NCBI GenBank assembly: GCA_021782815.1
Contig: JAJXUO010000023.1
Coordinates: forward strand, 1-42,461
From: Pseudomonadota bacterium
GTDB lineage: Bacteria > Pseudomonadota > Alphaproteobacteria > Rhodospirillales > Magnetospirillaceae
DNA length: 42,461 nt
Reading direction: 5' to 3'
Part shown: in pieces, positions 17,001 to 25,358 of the stretch
How positions within the stretch are numbered: the stretch's first letter is position 1
How the letters are laid out: every line of letters starts with the position of its first letter
Made by a program: the position numbers and the translations under genes
Notes under the pieces: generated by a model
What the model saw: the letters and a program-made list of their open reading frames with translations, nothing else
Database searches by the model: none
What the model was told of the DNA's origin: nothing

Positions 17001-17708
17001 ATGGCTGAGGAAACACCATCCCTGGATCGGGCCGTCCTATCGGGCCTGCAACTGTCGCCGCTGTTCGCCGGGCTGCCGGCGGCCGATCTCGCCCTGTTGG
17101 CCGGACAGGCGCGGATGGAGGTGCATGGCGACGACGAAACCCTCTATCGTCAGGGCGACGCCGCCGACCGCTTCTATCTGCTGCTGGACGGCCATGTGGA
17201 AATTTCGGTGAGCGAGGGCGGACGGCGCAGCGTGCTTGATGTGGTGGGCCGCGGCACCCTGCTGGGCGAGGCGGCCTTCTATATGGATAACCGCTATCCC
17301 ATCTCCACCCGCAGCATCGGCCACGCCCGGTTGCTGCGGATTCCCTCGGCGCCGTTTCTGGCGGCGCTGGAGCAGCGCTTCGATCTGGCCCTGCGCCTTT
17401 TGGGCGCCATGTCGGTACGCATGCGCCAGCTGGTGGCGCAGATCGCCCGCTTGAAGCTGAAGAACACGGCGCAGCGGCTGGCCGGATTCCTGTTGGCCCT
17501 GACCTCGAAAACCGAGGGACCGGCGGTGGTGCGTTTCCCCTATGACAAGCGCCTGGCGGCGGAAAGCCTGGGAATGACGGCGGAAAGCCTGTCGCGCGCC
17601 CTGGCGCGGCTGGCCGAGCTTGGCGTGGAAAGCCGGGCGGAAAACGTGGTGGCCATCGCCGATCTGACCCGCTTGAGCGAATTTTGCGCCGAGGAGGGCG
17701 AGGAATGA
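17001..17708 (+). CDS. CRP/FNR family regulator, first of a tandem pair
   Basis: 235 residues. The N-terminal cyclic-nucleotide-binding fold (about 20-140) includes LYRQGDAADRFYLLLDGHVEI and GTLLGEAAFYMDNRYP. A dimer helix (about 140-165) and a C-terminal winged helix-turn-helix (about 185-225) follow. The recognition helix AESLSRALARL has Glu, Ser and Arg spaced as in FNR (E..SR), predicting TTGAT-N4-ATCAA-like targets. It lacks the N-terminal Cys cluster of oxygen-sensing FNR, so a DNR/NnrR-like haem or NO sensing mode is plausible. Its stop overlaps the start of the second regulator (ATGA). Confidence 0.88.
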   Translation: MAEETPSLDRAVLSGLQLSPLFAGLPAADLALLAGQARMEVHGDDETLYRQGDAADRFYLLLDGHVEISVSEGGRRSVLDVVGRGTLLGEAAFYMDNRYPISTRSIGHARLLRIPSAPFLAALEQRFDLALRLLGAMSVRMRQLVAQIARLKLKNTAQRLAGFLLALTSKTEGPAVVRFPYDKRLAAESLGMTAESLSRALARLAELGVESRAENVVAIADLTRLSEFCAEEGEE

Positions 17709-18394
17709 GCCTGTCTGCCGCCGATCTGGCTTTCGTGCGCGGCGTCCCGATGTTTTCCGGCCTGGAAGAGGACCAGGTGCGCGCCCTGCTGGAGGAGGCG
17801 ACGCTGCGCGCCCTGCCCGAAGGCGGCCTGTTGTTCAGCCGCGGCGATGCGGCCGGGCATTTCTTTCTGTGCCTGGAGGGGCGGGTGCATCTCTTCGCCC
17901 TGACCGCCGGCGGCGAGCAATCCATCATCGAGGTGGTGGAGCGGGGGCAGACCTTCGCCGAGGCGGCGATCTTCGCCAATATGCGCTATCCCCTGAACGC
18001 CGAGGCCATGCCCGGCACCCGCCTTCTGGAGATTCCCGGCGCCCCCTTCATCCGCCGTCTGTCGGAGGTGCCGGGGCTGGTGGCCCGCCTGCTGGCCTCG
18101 CTGACCGGCTGGCAACGGCGGCTGATGGCGGAGATCGGCGATCTTAAAGGGCGCAGCCCGGCCCAGCGTCTGGGCGCCTTCCTGCTGGCCCTGCTGCAGA
18201 CCGCCGGCGCCGCCGAGGGCGGCGAGGTGCAACTGCCCTTCAGCAAGGCGGCCCTGGCCAGCCGCATCGGCATTTCGCCGGAAAGCCTGTCGCGCGCCCT
18301 GGCCCGGCTGAAGCCCGTGGGCGTGGAAAGCCGCGGACGCGGCCTGTTCGTGGCCGATCCCGAAGCCTTGCGCCGTTTCTGTGGATTGGATTGA
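17705..18394 (+). CDS. CRP/FNR family regulator, second of a tandem pair
   Basis: 229 residues, paralogous to the preceding protein. The start ATG at 17705 overlaps the upstream TGA by 4 nt and has GAGGA just before it. The cyclic-nucleotide-binding fold includes LFSRGDAAGHFFLCLEGRVHLF and GQTFAEAAIFANMRYP. The helix-turn-helix has ISPESLSRALARLKPVGVESRG, sharing ESLSRALARL with its neighbour. No Cys cluster for an iron-sulfur centre is seen. The two regulators could form heterodimers or split oxygen and NO sensing. It lies just before an FNR-type box and the DUF2249 operon. Confidence 0.88.
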   Translation: MSLSAADLAFVRGVPMFSGLEEDQVRALLEEATLRALPEGGLLFSRGDAAGHFFLCLEGRVHLFALTAGGEQSIIEVVERGQTFAEAAIFANMRYPLNAEAMPGTRLLEIPGAPFIRRLSEVPGLVARLLASLTGWQRRLMAEIGDLKGRSPAQRLGAFLLALLQTAGAAEGGEVQLPFSKAALASRIGISPESLSRALARLKPVGVESRGRGLFVADPEALRRFCGLD

Positions 18395-18467
18395 GTTTTG
18401 GTGGAAAAAGCTTGTTTGCCATGCGCGCATGCGTATAAGGCTTTGCGCGCCCTGTTCCGCCTCGCTC

Positions 18468-18481
18468 TTGCCTAAGATCAA
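18468..18481 (+). promoter_or_regulatory. FNR/DNR-type box upstream of DUF2249 operon
   Basis: TTGCCTAAGATCAA matches TTGAT-N4-ATCAA at 8 of 10 positions. A -10-like TAAAAC lies at 18504-18509, about 29 bp from the box centre, again in class II position. A small hairpin CAGGGT-AAA-ACCCTG (18499-18513) overlaps that -10. The box lies 51 bp before the start codon of the DUF2249 gene. Confidence 0.6.
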
Positions 18482-18532
18482 GGGCCTCGACAACCGTTCA
18501 GGGTAAAACCCTGATCCTGGATTGGAGAGGCC

Positions 18533-19051
18533 ATGACCGTTGTAACCCTTGATGTGCGCCCATTGTTGGCGGCGGGGCAGGACCCCCTCGAGAGCGTGGT
18601 GGCCGCCGCAACGCCGCTCTCGGACGGGGATGAACTGGTGCTGCAGGCGCCGTTCAATCCTTTGCCGTTGCGCAAGGTGCTGGCGCGCATCGGCTATTCC
18701 TCCGCGGCGGCGCAGGACGGAACGGGGGTGTGGCGCATCGCCTGCCGACGCGACGGCCAGGGCCTGCTGTCGGGGCCGGAAGAGGGCTGCGCCGGTTTGC
18801 CGCCCGAGGCGCCGCTGTGGCGGGAAGACGGACAGTTGCATATGGATGTGCGCGGTCTGGCCATGCCGCTGCCGTTGCGGGCCATTCTGCGGCTGGCCGG
18901 CAGCCTGGATCACCATGAGACGGTGATCATTCATCACGAACGCGATCCGCTGTTTCTTTATGCCGAGCTGGCCGAACTTGGCTGGCGGCTGGAACGGCTG
19001 GACGATGCCGAACCCGGCGAATTGCGCTTTTGCCTGATCTGGGGGCATTAA
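18533..19051 (+). CDS. Double DUF2249 domain protein
   Basis: 172 residues made of two DUF2249 (TusA/SirA-like fold) domains. The first, about 3-55, has LDVRPLLAAG, DELVLQAPFNPLPLRKVLARIGY. The second, about 103-155, has MDVRGLAMPLPLRAILRLAG, ETVIIHHERDPLFLYAELAELGW. The family is common next to NO, denitrification and hemerythrin genes, but its biochemical role is not established. The start follows GGAGAGG. The next gene begins 3 bp after the stop, so this heads the operon under the FNR-type box. No Cys of the TusA sulfur-carrier type is seen at the usual position. Confidence 0.85.
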   Translation: MTVVTLDVRPLLAAGQDPLESVVAAATPLSDGDELVLQAPFNPLPLRKVLARIGYSSAAAQDGTGVWRIACRRDGQGLLSGPEEGCAGLPPEAPLWREDGQLHMDVRGLAMPLPLRAILRLAGSLDHHETVIIHHERDPLFLYAELAELGWRLERLDDAEPGELRFCLIWGH

Positions 19052-19054
19052 GGG

Positions 19055-20332
19055 ATGTTCGGCGATTTCATGATGGGGGCGAAAAGCCGCCTGCTGCCGC
19101 TGTCGCTGCCCAGCCGCTTCTTCACCGCCGCCGCCCTGTTCCAGGTGGCGGCCTGGGGGCTGCTGCTGGCCTTCGCCGATCAGGCGGTGGGATATCAGGG
19201 CGGTCCGGGCCCCATCCTGGCCGCGCTGCACGCCGTGACCCTGGGGGTGCTGGCCATGACCGGCATGGGCGCCGCCTTTCAATTGCTGCCGGTGGCCACC
19301 AAGCAGCCGGTGCGCTCGGAAGCCGCCTGCAAGGCGGTGTTCTGGCTTTATGTGCCCGGCCTGCTGCTGCTGGGTCACGGCATGAGCACCGATCAGCCCT
19401 GGGCCCTGATGGCGGGCGGCGGGCTGGTGGTGGCGGCGCTGCTGCTGTTCGGCTTTCTCCTGGCCGACAATACCCGCCGCGCCGGCGATATGCGCATCGT
19501 CACCCTGCATGCCTGGATGGCCCTGGCGTCGCTGCTGGCGCTGCTCAGTCTGGCGGCCCTGCTGATCTGGGGCTTCGTCGACGGTTTTTCCATGGATCAC
19601 CGCCTGTTGGGCGCGGCCCATGCGGTGATGGCCGCCTATGGCTTCATGGGCATGCTGGCCATGGGGTTCAGTTTCGTGCTTATCCCCATGTTCTGCCTGT
19701 CGCCGCCGCCCGATGTCCGCCTGGGCACCGTGGCCGCCTGGTGCGGGCTCTCGGCCCTGCTGCTGACGGCGGCGGGGCTGCTGGCGGCGCTGGAGCCGCT
19801 GGTGCTGCTGGGCGGCGCCGTGGGCCTGGTGGCGGCGGGGCTGCATCTGCGGGTCATGGCCAAGGTGATGAAAGGCCGTATGCGCCGCAAGCTGGGCGAC
19901 AGTTTCATCCTCATCCGTCTGGCCTGGGCGCTGCTGCCGCTGTCCATCCTGGCCGGGCTGGCCACCAGCGCCGGTGTGCTCCCCGAGCGTTTGGGGCCGC
20001 TGTTCGGTTTCTGGCTGGTGTTCGGCTGGCTGCTCACCTTCCTGCTGGGGGTGCTGCAGCGCATCCTGCCGTTCCTGGCCTCCATGCATTCGGTCAAACC
20101 CGGCATCAAGCCGGTGCTGGTTTCGTCCCTGACCCCCGACCGCACCTTGCGCCTGCATCTGATCGCCCATATCGCCGCCCTGGCGCTGGTGTCGGCCGGA
20201 CTGGCCGGACAGTGGGGGGCGATTGTGCGCCTGGGCGCCGCCTGTGGTGTCGCCGCCGCTCTGGTCTATCTGTTTTTCGTGACGCACGTGTTGTGGCGGC
20301 TGCACCGCCATCTCCATCCCCCACAGTCCTGA
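19055..20332 (+). CDS. 12-TM haem-copper-oxidase/NnrS-like membrane protein
   Basis: 425 residues with about 12 membrane segments. His residues sit at helix starts: LHAVTLGVLAMTGMGAAFQLLP (about 63), TLHAWMALASLLALLSLA (about 149), AAHAVMAAYGFMGMLAMGFSFVLIPMF (about 188). This resembles the single-subunit haem-copper-oxidase-like proteins that accompany DUF2249 and hemerythrin genes in denitrifiers. The HPE segment of true oxidase subunit I is absent, so I do not call it an oxidase or NO reductase. It is third in the FNR-adjacent group, 3 bp after DUF2249 and 14 bp before hemerythrin. Likely role: haem-binding inner-membrane protein in NO or low-oxygen metabolism. Confidence 0.65.
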   Translation: MFGDFMMGAKSRLLPLSLPSRFFTAAALFQVAAWGLLLAFADQAVGYQGGPGPILAALHAVTLGVLAMTGMGAAFQLLPVATKQPVRSEAACKAVFWLYVPGLLLLGHGMSTDQPWALMAGGGLVVAALLLFGFLLADNTRRAGDMRIVTLHAWMALASLLALLSLAALLIWGFVDGFSMDHRLLGAAHAVMAAYGFMGMLAMGFSFVLIPMFCLSPPPDVRLGTVAAWCGLSALLLTAAGLLAALEPLVLLGGAVGLVAAGLHLRVMAKVMKGRMRRKLGDSFILIRLAWALLPLSILAGLATSAGVLPERLGPLFGFWLVFGWLLTFLLGVLQRILPFLASMHSVKPGIKPVLVSSLTPDRTLRLHLIAHIAALALVSAGLAGQWGAIVRLGAACGVAAALVYLFFVTHVLWRLHRHLHPPQS

Positions 20333-20346
20333 AGGAGCCTCCTCGC

Positions 20347-20856
20347 ATGTATGCTCAAACCCAAATCGGCACTCTGCTGCATGAGGAACATCTGCACACC
20401 CTGGCCGCGCTGCAGCGGCTGGAGGCTTTTCTGTCGCGTCAGGGCAACCGCAAGGCGCCCGATGTGGGCAACGCCGAGGTGCGCGACATTCTCACCCATC
20501 TGCTCAGCGACGTGGCCGCCGAGGTGGACCGGCATTTCGGCTTCGAGGAGGGGCATCTGTTTCCCGTGCTGTCCCAGCGCGGCGAAATGGGGATCGCCAT
20601 GATGCTGACCGAGGAACATCGCGCCATCCTGCCGCTGGCCAAGGATCTGGCCGCCCTGGCCCGCGCCGCTCTTGATGCGGGCGGATTTTCGCCGGACTCC
20701 TGGCGCGATTTCCACGATCGCGGCGGCGAACTGTGCGAGCGCGAGATGTTCCACATCCAGAAAGAGGAAATGGGCCTGCTGGCCGCCATTTCCATGTTCG
20801 TCGATGCCGCCGACGATGCCGAACTGGCCGTGGCCTATCGCGCCCTGGCGCAATAA
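20347..20856 (+). CDS. Hemerythrin HHE-domain protein
   Basis: 169 residues. The diiron ligand pattern of a four-helix hemerythrin is visible: HEEHLH (His12/His15), HFGFEEGH (His63, Glu67), EEHRAI (His91) and FHIQKEE (His136, Glu140). Members bind oxygen or NO, or repair iron-sulfur centres (YtfE/RIC, DNR-controlled). The ATG at 20347 has AAGGAGCC about 8 nt upstream. It is the last gene of the DUF2249 operon. No separate domain is attached. Confidence 0.9.
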   Translation: MYAQTQIGTLLHEEHLHTLAALQRLEAFLSRQGNRKAPDVGNAEVRDILTHLLSDVAAEVDRHFGFEEGHLFPVLSQRGEMGIAMMLTEEHRAILPLAKDLAALARAALDAGGFSPDSWRDFHDRGGELCEREMFHIQKEEMGLLAAISMFVDAADDAELAVAYRALAQ

Positions 20857-20969
20857 CGGATAAAGTGGCGGCGGCCAGGCCAAACCGGGGATGCGCCCGG
20901 CGAGGGACATATCGAACTTGAGAGCGTGCGGCCGTTTTCCGGCGGCGCGCTCTGAAAAGAGGCGCCGCG

Positions 20970-21806
20970 ATGAGCAAGAAAGAGAAGCCGGGCCGCCACG
21001 AGCGCATGCTGGTGGCCTACGGCTTCGGTCTGTTTTCCCTGCCGCGTTACCGGGAAATCCGGGGCGAGGGCTGGCATATCCGCCATCATCTGCCCAGCAT
21101 GTCGGAGGGCTATCTCACCCCCTCCTTCGTCGAGGGGAACCGCTTCGTGCTCTATCAGGGGCGGCGGCCGTGGATGTCCACCGGCCTGTTCGAGGTGGAA
21201 AGCCATGCCTTCCACGTGCATGCCGCCCATGGTCTGGTGGTGGTGGCCGGGCTGGGCATGGGCATGTACGCCTTCGCCGCCTGCGCCAGGCCCGAGGTGG
21301 AGCGGGTGGTGGTGGTGGAGCGCGATCCCGCGGTGATCGCCATGTTCTCCACCGCCGCCGGGCTGGAGAACTGGCCGGACCGTTCTAAGCTGATCATTGT
21401 TCAGGCCGACGCCCTGGATCCGGATTTGCCGAAGCTGCTGGCCGAGCCCTGCCAGGGCCGCGCCGCCGATTATTTCTATGCCGATATTTGGCCCGTAACC
21501 CCCGACGCCACCGCTCCGGGGCAGGCCGAAGCCATGGTGCGGGCCCTGGCCCCCAAGACGGCGGGCTGGTGGGGGCAGGAGCTGAATTTCGGGCACTGGT
21601 GCCTGGAGCGGGGCCGGGCGCTGGACCGGACGGCGTTGGAAGACTATGCCGCCGCCTGCGCCGTGCCCATTCCCGCCGACGACGGCTATGCCGCCTTCTG
21701 CCGCGATGTGGCGGCGGTGAACCATGCCCTGATCGCCCCGCGCCGGGCGCGGCGCGGCGGGTCGTGGTGGCGGACTCTGTTCCATCTTATACCGCCCGGC
21801 CCATGA
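20970..21806 (+). CDS. Spermidine-synthase-like SAM-binding protein
   Basis: 278 residues with a class I Rossmann methyltransferase fold. Motif I is VVVAGLGMGMYAFAAC (about 88-103) and the following acidic strand end is VVVVERDPAVI. A later segment, ADYFYADIWP, occupies the place where spermidine synthases have their catalytic Asp. The N-terminal strand region (EGYLTPSFVEGNRFVLYQGRRPWMSTGLFEVES) also fits. It is soluble, with no signal peptide. The start has AGAGGCG upstream. The 113-bp gap after hemerythrin suggests a separate unit. The substrate is unknown and polyamine synthesis is only one possibility. Confidence 0.65.
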   Translation: MSKKEKPGRHERMLVAYGFGLFSLPRYREIRGEGWHIRHHLPSMSEGYLTPSFVEGNRFVLYQGRRPWMSTGLFEVESHAFHVHAAHGLVVVAGLGMGMYAFAACARPEVERVVVVERDPAVIAMFSTAAGLENWPDRSKLIIVQADALDPDLPKLLAEPCQGRAADYFYADIWPVTPDATAPGQAEAMVRALAPKTAGWWGQELNFGHWCLERGRALDRTALEDYAAACAVPIPADDGYAAFCRDVAAVNHALIAPRRARRGGSWWRTLFHLIPPGP

Positions 21807-22087
21807 TGCGACCCGTTGGGCCACATCATGCATACATCCGCTATCGGTGGTGAGGTCAAAAGCAACACGGACGGACGCCGACGCCGCTTCGCGGCTCACG
21901 GATGAACGCAGATCATATTGATAATACATCAATTATCCGAGGCCATCCGTGTTGCCCAAGCTGTCAGGGCACAAGATATGGTGGGTGTCTGCCTTAACCG
22001 GAGAGGCATGAAATATATCTCTGCGTGCGAAGCACGCGGGCGTATCGGTCGGGGCGTCTTTTGAGGCAAATCAAGGGCCGACCGGTC
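21807..22087. repeat. Non-coding spacer with a long-range inverted repeat
   Basis: 281 bp between convergent genes. CAACACGGACGG (21863-21874) pairs with CCATCCGTGTTG (21943-21954) with one mismatch, enclosing 68 bp that include GAACGCAGATC and the palindrome TTGAT-N5-ATCAA (21918-21932). It resembles dispersed palindromic elements in which ACGGATG..CATCCGT arms flank a short core. A second hairpin GCGTGC-GAA-GCACGC (22023-22037) lies just beyond the lexA stop and may terminate it. Confidence 0.5.
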
Positions 22088-22804
22088 TTAATAATGCCGC
22101 AGCAGCCCCACCAGACGGCCCTGCACCTTGACGCGGTCGGGGCCGAAGATGCGGGTTTCGTATTTCTGATTGGCCGGTTCCAGGGCGATGGAGGCGCCCT
22201 TGCGGCGGATGCGCTTCAAGGTGGCCTCGGCATCGTCCACCAGGGCCACCACGATGGTGCCGTTCTCGGCGGTGTCGCAGCGGCGCACGATGATGGTGTC
22301 GCCGTCGAGGATACCGGCGTCGATCATGGAATCGCCTTCCACCGTCAGGCAGTAATGCTCGCCCCGGCCCAGCATGGCGGCGGGCACGCTGATGGTGTCG
22401 GGGCCGCGCAGGGCCTCAATGGGGGTGCCGGCGGCGATTTTGCCCCACAGCGGCAGATCATGGGCCTCGGCCGGATTGGCCACCGGCGCTCCGGCCAGAA
22501 CCGGCGAGAAATTCCCCTTGATGACGTTGGGCGTGAAGGCGGCGGCGGGCGGCGGCGCCTCGGCCTCGTCCGCCGGCGGGGCCAGGTTGTTTTCCGGCAG
22601 TTTCAGCACTTCCAGGGCGCGGGCGCGATGCGGCAGGCGGCGGATGAATCCGCGCTCCTCCAGGCCGGTGATCAGGCGGTGGATGCCCGACTTGGATTTG
22701 AGATCCAGGGCCTCCTTCATCTCGTCGAACGAGGGCGACACACCGCTGGCCTTCAGGCGCTGGTCGATGAACATCAGCAGCTCATATTGCTTGCGTGTCA
22801 GCAT
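22088..22804 (-). CDS. lexA: LexA SOS repressor
   Basis: 238 residues. The start at 22804 ([13 protein letters not shown]) is the canonical LexA opening and was chosen over an in-frame ATG at 22852. The N-terminal winged helix covers residues about 1-65 ([34 protein letters not shown]). The RecA-stimulated self-cleavage site is Ala125-Gly126 in [10 protein letters not shown]. The catalytic Ser159 is in EGDSMIDAG and the Lys197 is in [10 protein letters not shown]. It binds alphaproteobacterial GTTC-N7-GTTC boxes, and one lies directly upstream, so it represses itself. It lies downstream of trpGDC on the same strand with its own promoter. Confidence 0.97.
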   Translation of the reverse strand: MLTRKQYELLMFIDQRLKASGVSPSFDEMKEALDLKSKSGIHRLITGLEERGFIRRLPHRARALEVLKLPENNLAPPADEAEAPPPAAAFTPNVIKGNFSPVLAGAPVANPAEAHDLPLWGKIAAGTPIEALRGPDTISVPAAMLGRGEHYCLTVEGDSMIDAGILDGDTIIVRRCDTAENGTIVVALVDDAEATLKRIRRKGASIALEPANQKYETRIFGPDRVKVQGRLVGLLRHY

Positions 22805-22838
22805 GTCGCACTCCCATGCGCGCGGATCACAACATATG

Positions 22839-22878
22839 GAACAAACCCGCAACGCTTGCGTTTGTTCTAGTTTAGTTC
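22839..22878 (-). promoter_or_regulatory. lexA SOS box and adjacent palindrome
   Basis: On the plus strand GTTC-TAGTTTA-GTTC at 22864-22878 is a perfect GTTC-N7-GTTC, the alphaproteobacterial SOS box. The same left GTTC also closes an inverted repeat, GAACAAAC (22839-22846) with GTTTGTTC (22860-22867). A second LexA contact or a leader hairpin is possible. Confidence 0.85.
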
Positions 22879-22909
22879 CATCCCGTCGTCAAGGAGAATA
22901 GGGAGCGGG

Positions 22910-23707
22910 TCACGCCGGATCGGCCAGCAGGGCGCGGGTGGCGGCGGCGACGTCGGCGTGGCGCATCAGGGATTCGCCGATCAGGAAGCGCCGCGCGCCG
23001 CAGGCGGCCATGCGGGCCAGATCGGCCGGGCTTTTCAGGCCGCTTTCCGCCACCAGCACCCGGCCGGGCGGCAGTTTGGCCGCCAGCCGTTCGGTGGTGG
23101 CGAGATCGGTGGTCATGGTTTTGAGATTGCGGTTGTTGACGCCGATCAGCGGCGAGGACAGGGCCAGGGCCCGGTCGAACTCGGCCTCGTCGTGCACTTC
23201 CACCAGCACGTCCATGCCGAAGGCCATGGCCTCGGCCTCCATTTCGGCGGCCAGGGCGTCGGGCAGGGCGGCCATGATCAGCAGCACGCAGTCGGCGCCC
23301 AGGGCGCGGCTTTCGGCGATCTGCCAGGGATCCACCATGAAATCCTTGCGCAGGGCGGGCAGGGGCACGGCGGCGCGGGCCGCCTGCAGATAGGCGTCGC
23401 GGCCCTGGAAATAGGGGCCGTCGGTCAGCACCGACAGGCAGGCGGCGCCGCCGTCCAGATAGGCCCGCGCCAGGGCGGGCGGATCGAAATCGGGGCGGAT
23501 CAGCCCGGCCGAGGGCGAGGCCTTCTTGATCTCGGCGATCAGGCCGTAGCGTCCGGCCTCGGCCTTGGCGGCGAGGGCGGCGGCAAAGCCGCGCGGCGGC
23601 GTTTGGGCGCGGGCCTCGGCCTCGAGGACGGCTTGCGGACGCAGGGCCTTGGCCTTGGCCACATGGTCGCGTTTGTCGGCGCAGATCTTGGCGAGAATGT
23701 CGCTCAT
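22910..23707 (-). CDS. trpC: Indole-3-glycerol phosphate synthase
   Basis: 265 residues, the usual length for a single-domain TrpC. It closes the ring of carboxyphenylamino-deoxyribulose phosphate to indole-3-glycerol phosphate in tryptophan synthesis. The (beta/alpha)8 barrel shows [14 protein letters not shown] (catalytic Lys), [32 protein letters not shown] (catalytic Lys), VEVHDE (Glu), [10 protein letters not shown] and VAESGL (Glu). The start at 23707 is MSDILAKI. It follows trpD by 20 bp. There is no PRAI (trpF) fusion. Confidence 0.96.
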   Translation of the reverse strand: MSDILAKICADKRDHVAKAKALRPQAVLEAEARAQTPPRGFAAALAAKAEAGRYGLIAEIKKASPSAGLIRPDFDPPALARAYLDGGAACLSVLTDGPYFQGRDAYLQAARAAVPLPALRKDFMVDPWQIAESRALGADCVLLIMAALPDALAAEMEAEAMAFGMDVLVEVHDEAEFDRALALSSPLIGVNNRNLKTMTTDLATTERLAAKLPPGRVLVAESGLKSPADLARMAACGARRFLIGESLMRHADVAAATRALLADPA

Positions 23708-23727
23708 GCCTTTATGAAACCGTCCTG

Positions 23728-24762
23728 TCAGCGGTTGGTGATGGCCACCAGCTGTTCCAGGGTGCGCCGGGCCGCCCCCTGGTCGATGCTGGCGGCGGCC
23801 AGGGCCAGGCCCTGGGGCAGATCGGCGGCGCGCCCGGCCACCACCAGGGCGGCGGCGGAATTGAGCAGCACGATATCGCGGTAGGGACCGGCCTCGCCGT
23901 CCAGCAGGCGGCGCAGGGCGGCGGCGTTGGCCTCGGCGTCGCCGCCCTTGAGGGCGGCGGCCGCAACGCGGGGCAGGCCCACCTGTTCCGGGGTGATCTC
24001 GAAGCGCGTCACCCGGCCCTGATGCCATTCGGCCACCTGGCTGGGGCCGGTGGTGGTCAGCTCGTCCAGGCCGTCGCCGCCATGCACCACCCAGGCCCGT
24101 TCGGCGCCCAGGCGGCCCAGCACCTCGGCCAGCGGTTCCAGCCACTGGGCGGCGAACACCCCCATCACCTGATGGCGGGTGCCGGCGGGATTGGCCAGCG
24201 GCCCCAGCAGATTGAAGATGGTGCGGGTGCCAAGCTCCACGCGCGGCCCGGCCACATGGCGCATGGCGGCATGATGGCGCGGCGCCATGAGGAAGCCGAT
24301 ATGGATCGACCACAAGGCCTCGCGCACCAGGGCGCTGTCGGCGTCGATCTTCACGCCCAGGGCCGCCAGCACGTCGGCCGAGCCCGATTTTGACGACAGG
24401 GCGCGATTGCCGTGCTTGGCCACCGGCACGCCGCAGCCGGCCACCACCAGGGCGGCGGCGGTGGAGATGTTGTAGGTGCCCGAGGCGTCGCCGCCGGTGC
24501 CGCAGGTGTCGATGGCGCCGGGCGGGGCCTCGATGGCGGCGGCCTTGGCGCGCATGACGCGGGCGGCGCCGGTGATTTCCGCCACGGTTTCGCCGCGCAC
24601 CCGGAGCGCCATCAGGAAGCCGCCGATCTGGGCCGGGGTGGCGTCGCCCGACATGATGATGTCGAAGGCGGCGGCGGCCTCGTCCTCGCTCAAACGCTCA
24701 CCGGCGCCGACCCGCGCCAGCACGGCCTTCATCTCTGTGCCCACGGGGGCGGGGGTGGTCAT
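23728..24762 (-). CDS. trpD: Anthranilate phosphoribosyltransferase
   Basis: 344 residues. It transfers phosphoribosyl from PRPP to anthranilate. The signatures are [17 protein letters not shown] (PRPP/anthranilate loop), [49 protein letters not shown] and [16 protein letters not shown]. The start at 24762 ([12 protein letters not shown]) has AAGGA about 8 nt before it; the frame stays open further upstream but that extension overlaps trpG. It follows trpG by 11 bp in the same operon. Confidence 0.96.
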   Translation of the reverse strand: MTTPAPVGTEMKAVLARVGAGERLSEDEAAAAFDIIMSGDATPAQIGGFLMALRVRGETVAEITGAARVMRAKAAAIEAPPGAIDTCGTGGDASGTYNISTAAALVVAGCGVPVAKHGNRALSSKSGSADVLAALGVKIDADSALVREALWSIHIGFLMAPRHHAAMRHVAGPRVELGTRTIFNLLGPLANPAGTRHQVMGVFAAQWLEPLAEVLGRLGAERAWVVHGGDGLDELTTTGPSQVAEWHQGRVTRFEITPEQVGLPRVAAAALKGGDAEANAAALRRLLDGEAGPYRDIVLLNSAAALVVAGRAADLPQGLALAAASIDQGAARRTLEQLVAITNR

Positions 24763-24773
24763 GCGACGGTCCT

Positions 24774-25358
24774 TCAGCGGCGGTGGTGGGCGCGGGCCAG
24801 GGCCAGGAAGTTCCCCAGCATCTTGTGGCCGTGTTCCGAGGCGATGCTTTCCGGATGGAACTGCACGCCGTGGATGGGCTGGCTGCGATGGCGCAGAGCC
24901 ATGATCAGGCCGTCGTCTGTCCAGGCGGTGGTTTCCAGGCAATCGGGCAGGGAGGCGCGCTCCACCACCAGGGAATGGTAGCGGGTGGCCAGGAACGGCG
25001 AGGGCAGGCCTTCGAACAGGCCCTGGCCGTTATGGTGCATCTGCCAGGTCTTGCCGTGCACCGGCGCCGGGGCCCGCACCACCTTGCCGCCGAAGGCCTG
25101 GCCGATGGCCTGATGGCCCAGGCATACCCCCAGCAGCGGAATGCGACCGGCCGCCGCGGCGATCAGCCCCAGACAGATGCCGGCCTTGTCGGGATCGCAG
25201 GGGCCGGGCGACAGCACGATGCCCTCGGGCGCAAGGGCCATGGCCTCGTCCACCGTCAGGGCGTCGTTGCGGACCACCCGCACCTCGGCCCCCAGCTCGC
25301 CCAGATAGTGCACGAGGTTGTAGGTGAAGCTGTCGTAGTTGTCGATGAGGAGGAACAT
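24774..25358 (-). CDS. trpG: Anthranilate synthase component II (glutamine amidotransferase)
   Basis: 194 residues. It is a class I amidotransferase that supplies ammonia to TrpE (not in the window). It opens with [22 protein letters not shown]. The catalytic Cys is in [17 protein letters not shown] and the catalytic His/Glu are in [25 protein letters not shown] is the oxyanion-strand loop. It is the first gene of trpGDC. PabA, the p-aminobenzoate paralogue, is nearly identical in sequence and is excluded mainly by the trp context. Confidence 0.94.
   Translation of the reverse strand: MFLLIDNYDSFTYNLVHYLGELGAEVRVVRNDALTVDEAMALAPEGIVLSPGPCDPDKAGICLGLIAAAAGRIPLLGVCLGHQAIGQAFGGKVVRAPAPVHGKTWQMHHNGQGLFEGLPSPFLATRYHSLVVERASLPDCLETTAWTDDGLIMALRHRSQPIHGVQFHPESIASEHGHKMLGNFLALARAHHRR

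Noticed and set aside
17540-20317. 925-codon open frame antisense to the FNR/DUF2249/membrane genes
   Set aside because: It is very Gln/His-rich, lacks family features and covers several well-supported genes on the other strand.
21918-21932. TTGATAATACATCAA as a third FNR box
   Set aside because: The spacing is five, not four, and it lies between two convergent gene ends, where no promoter is expected.
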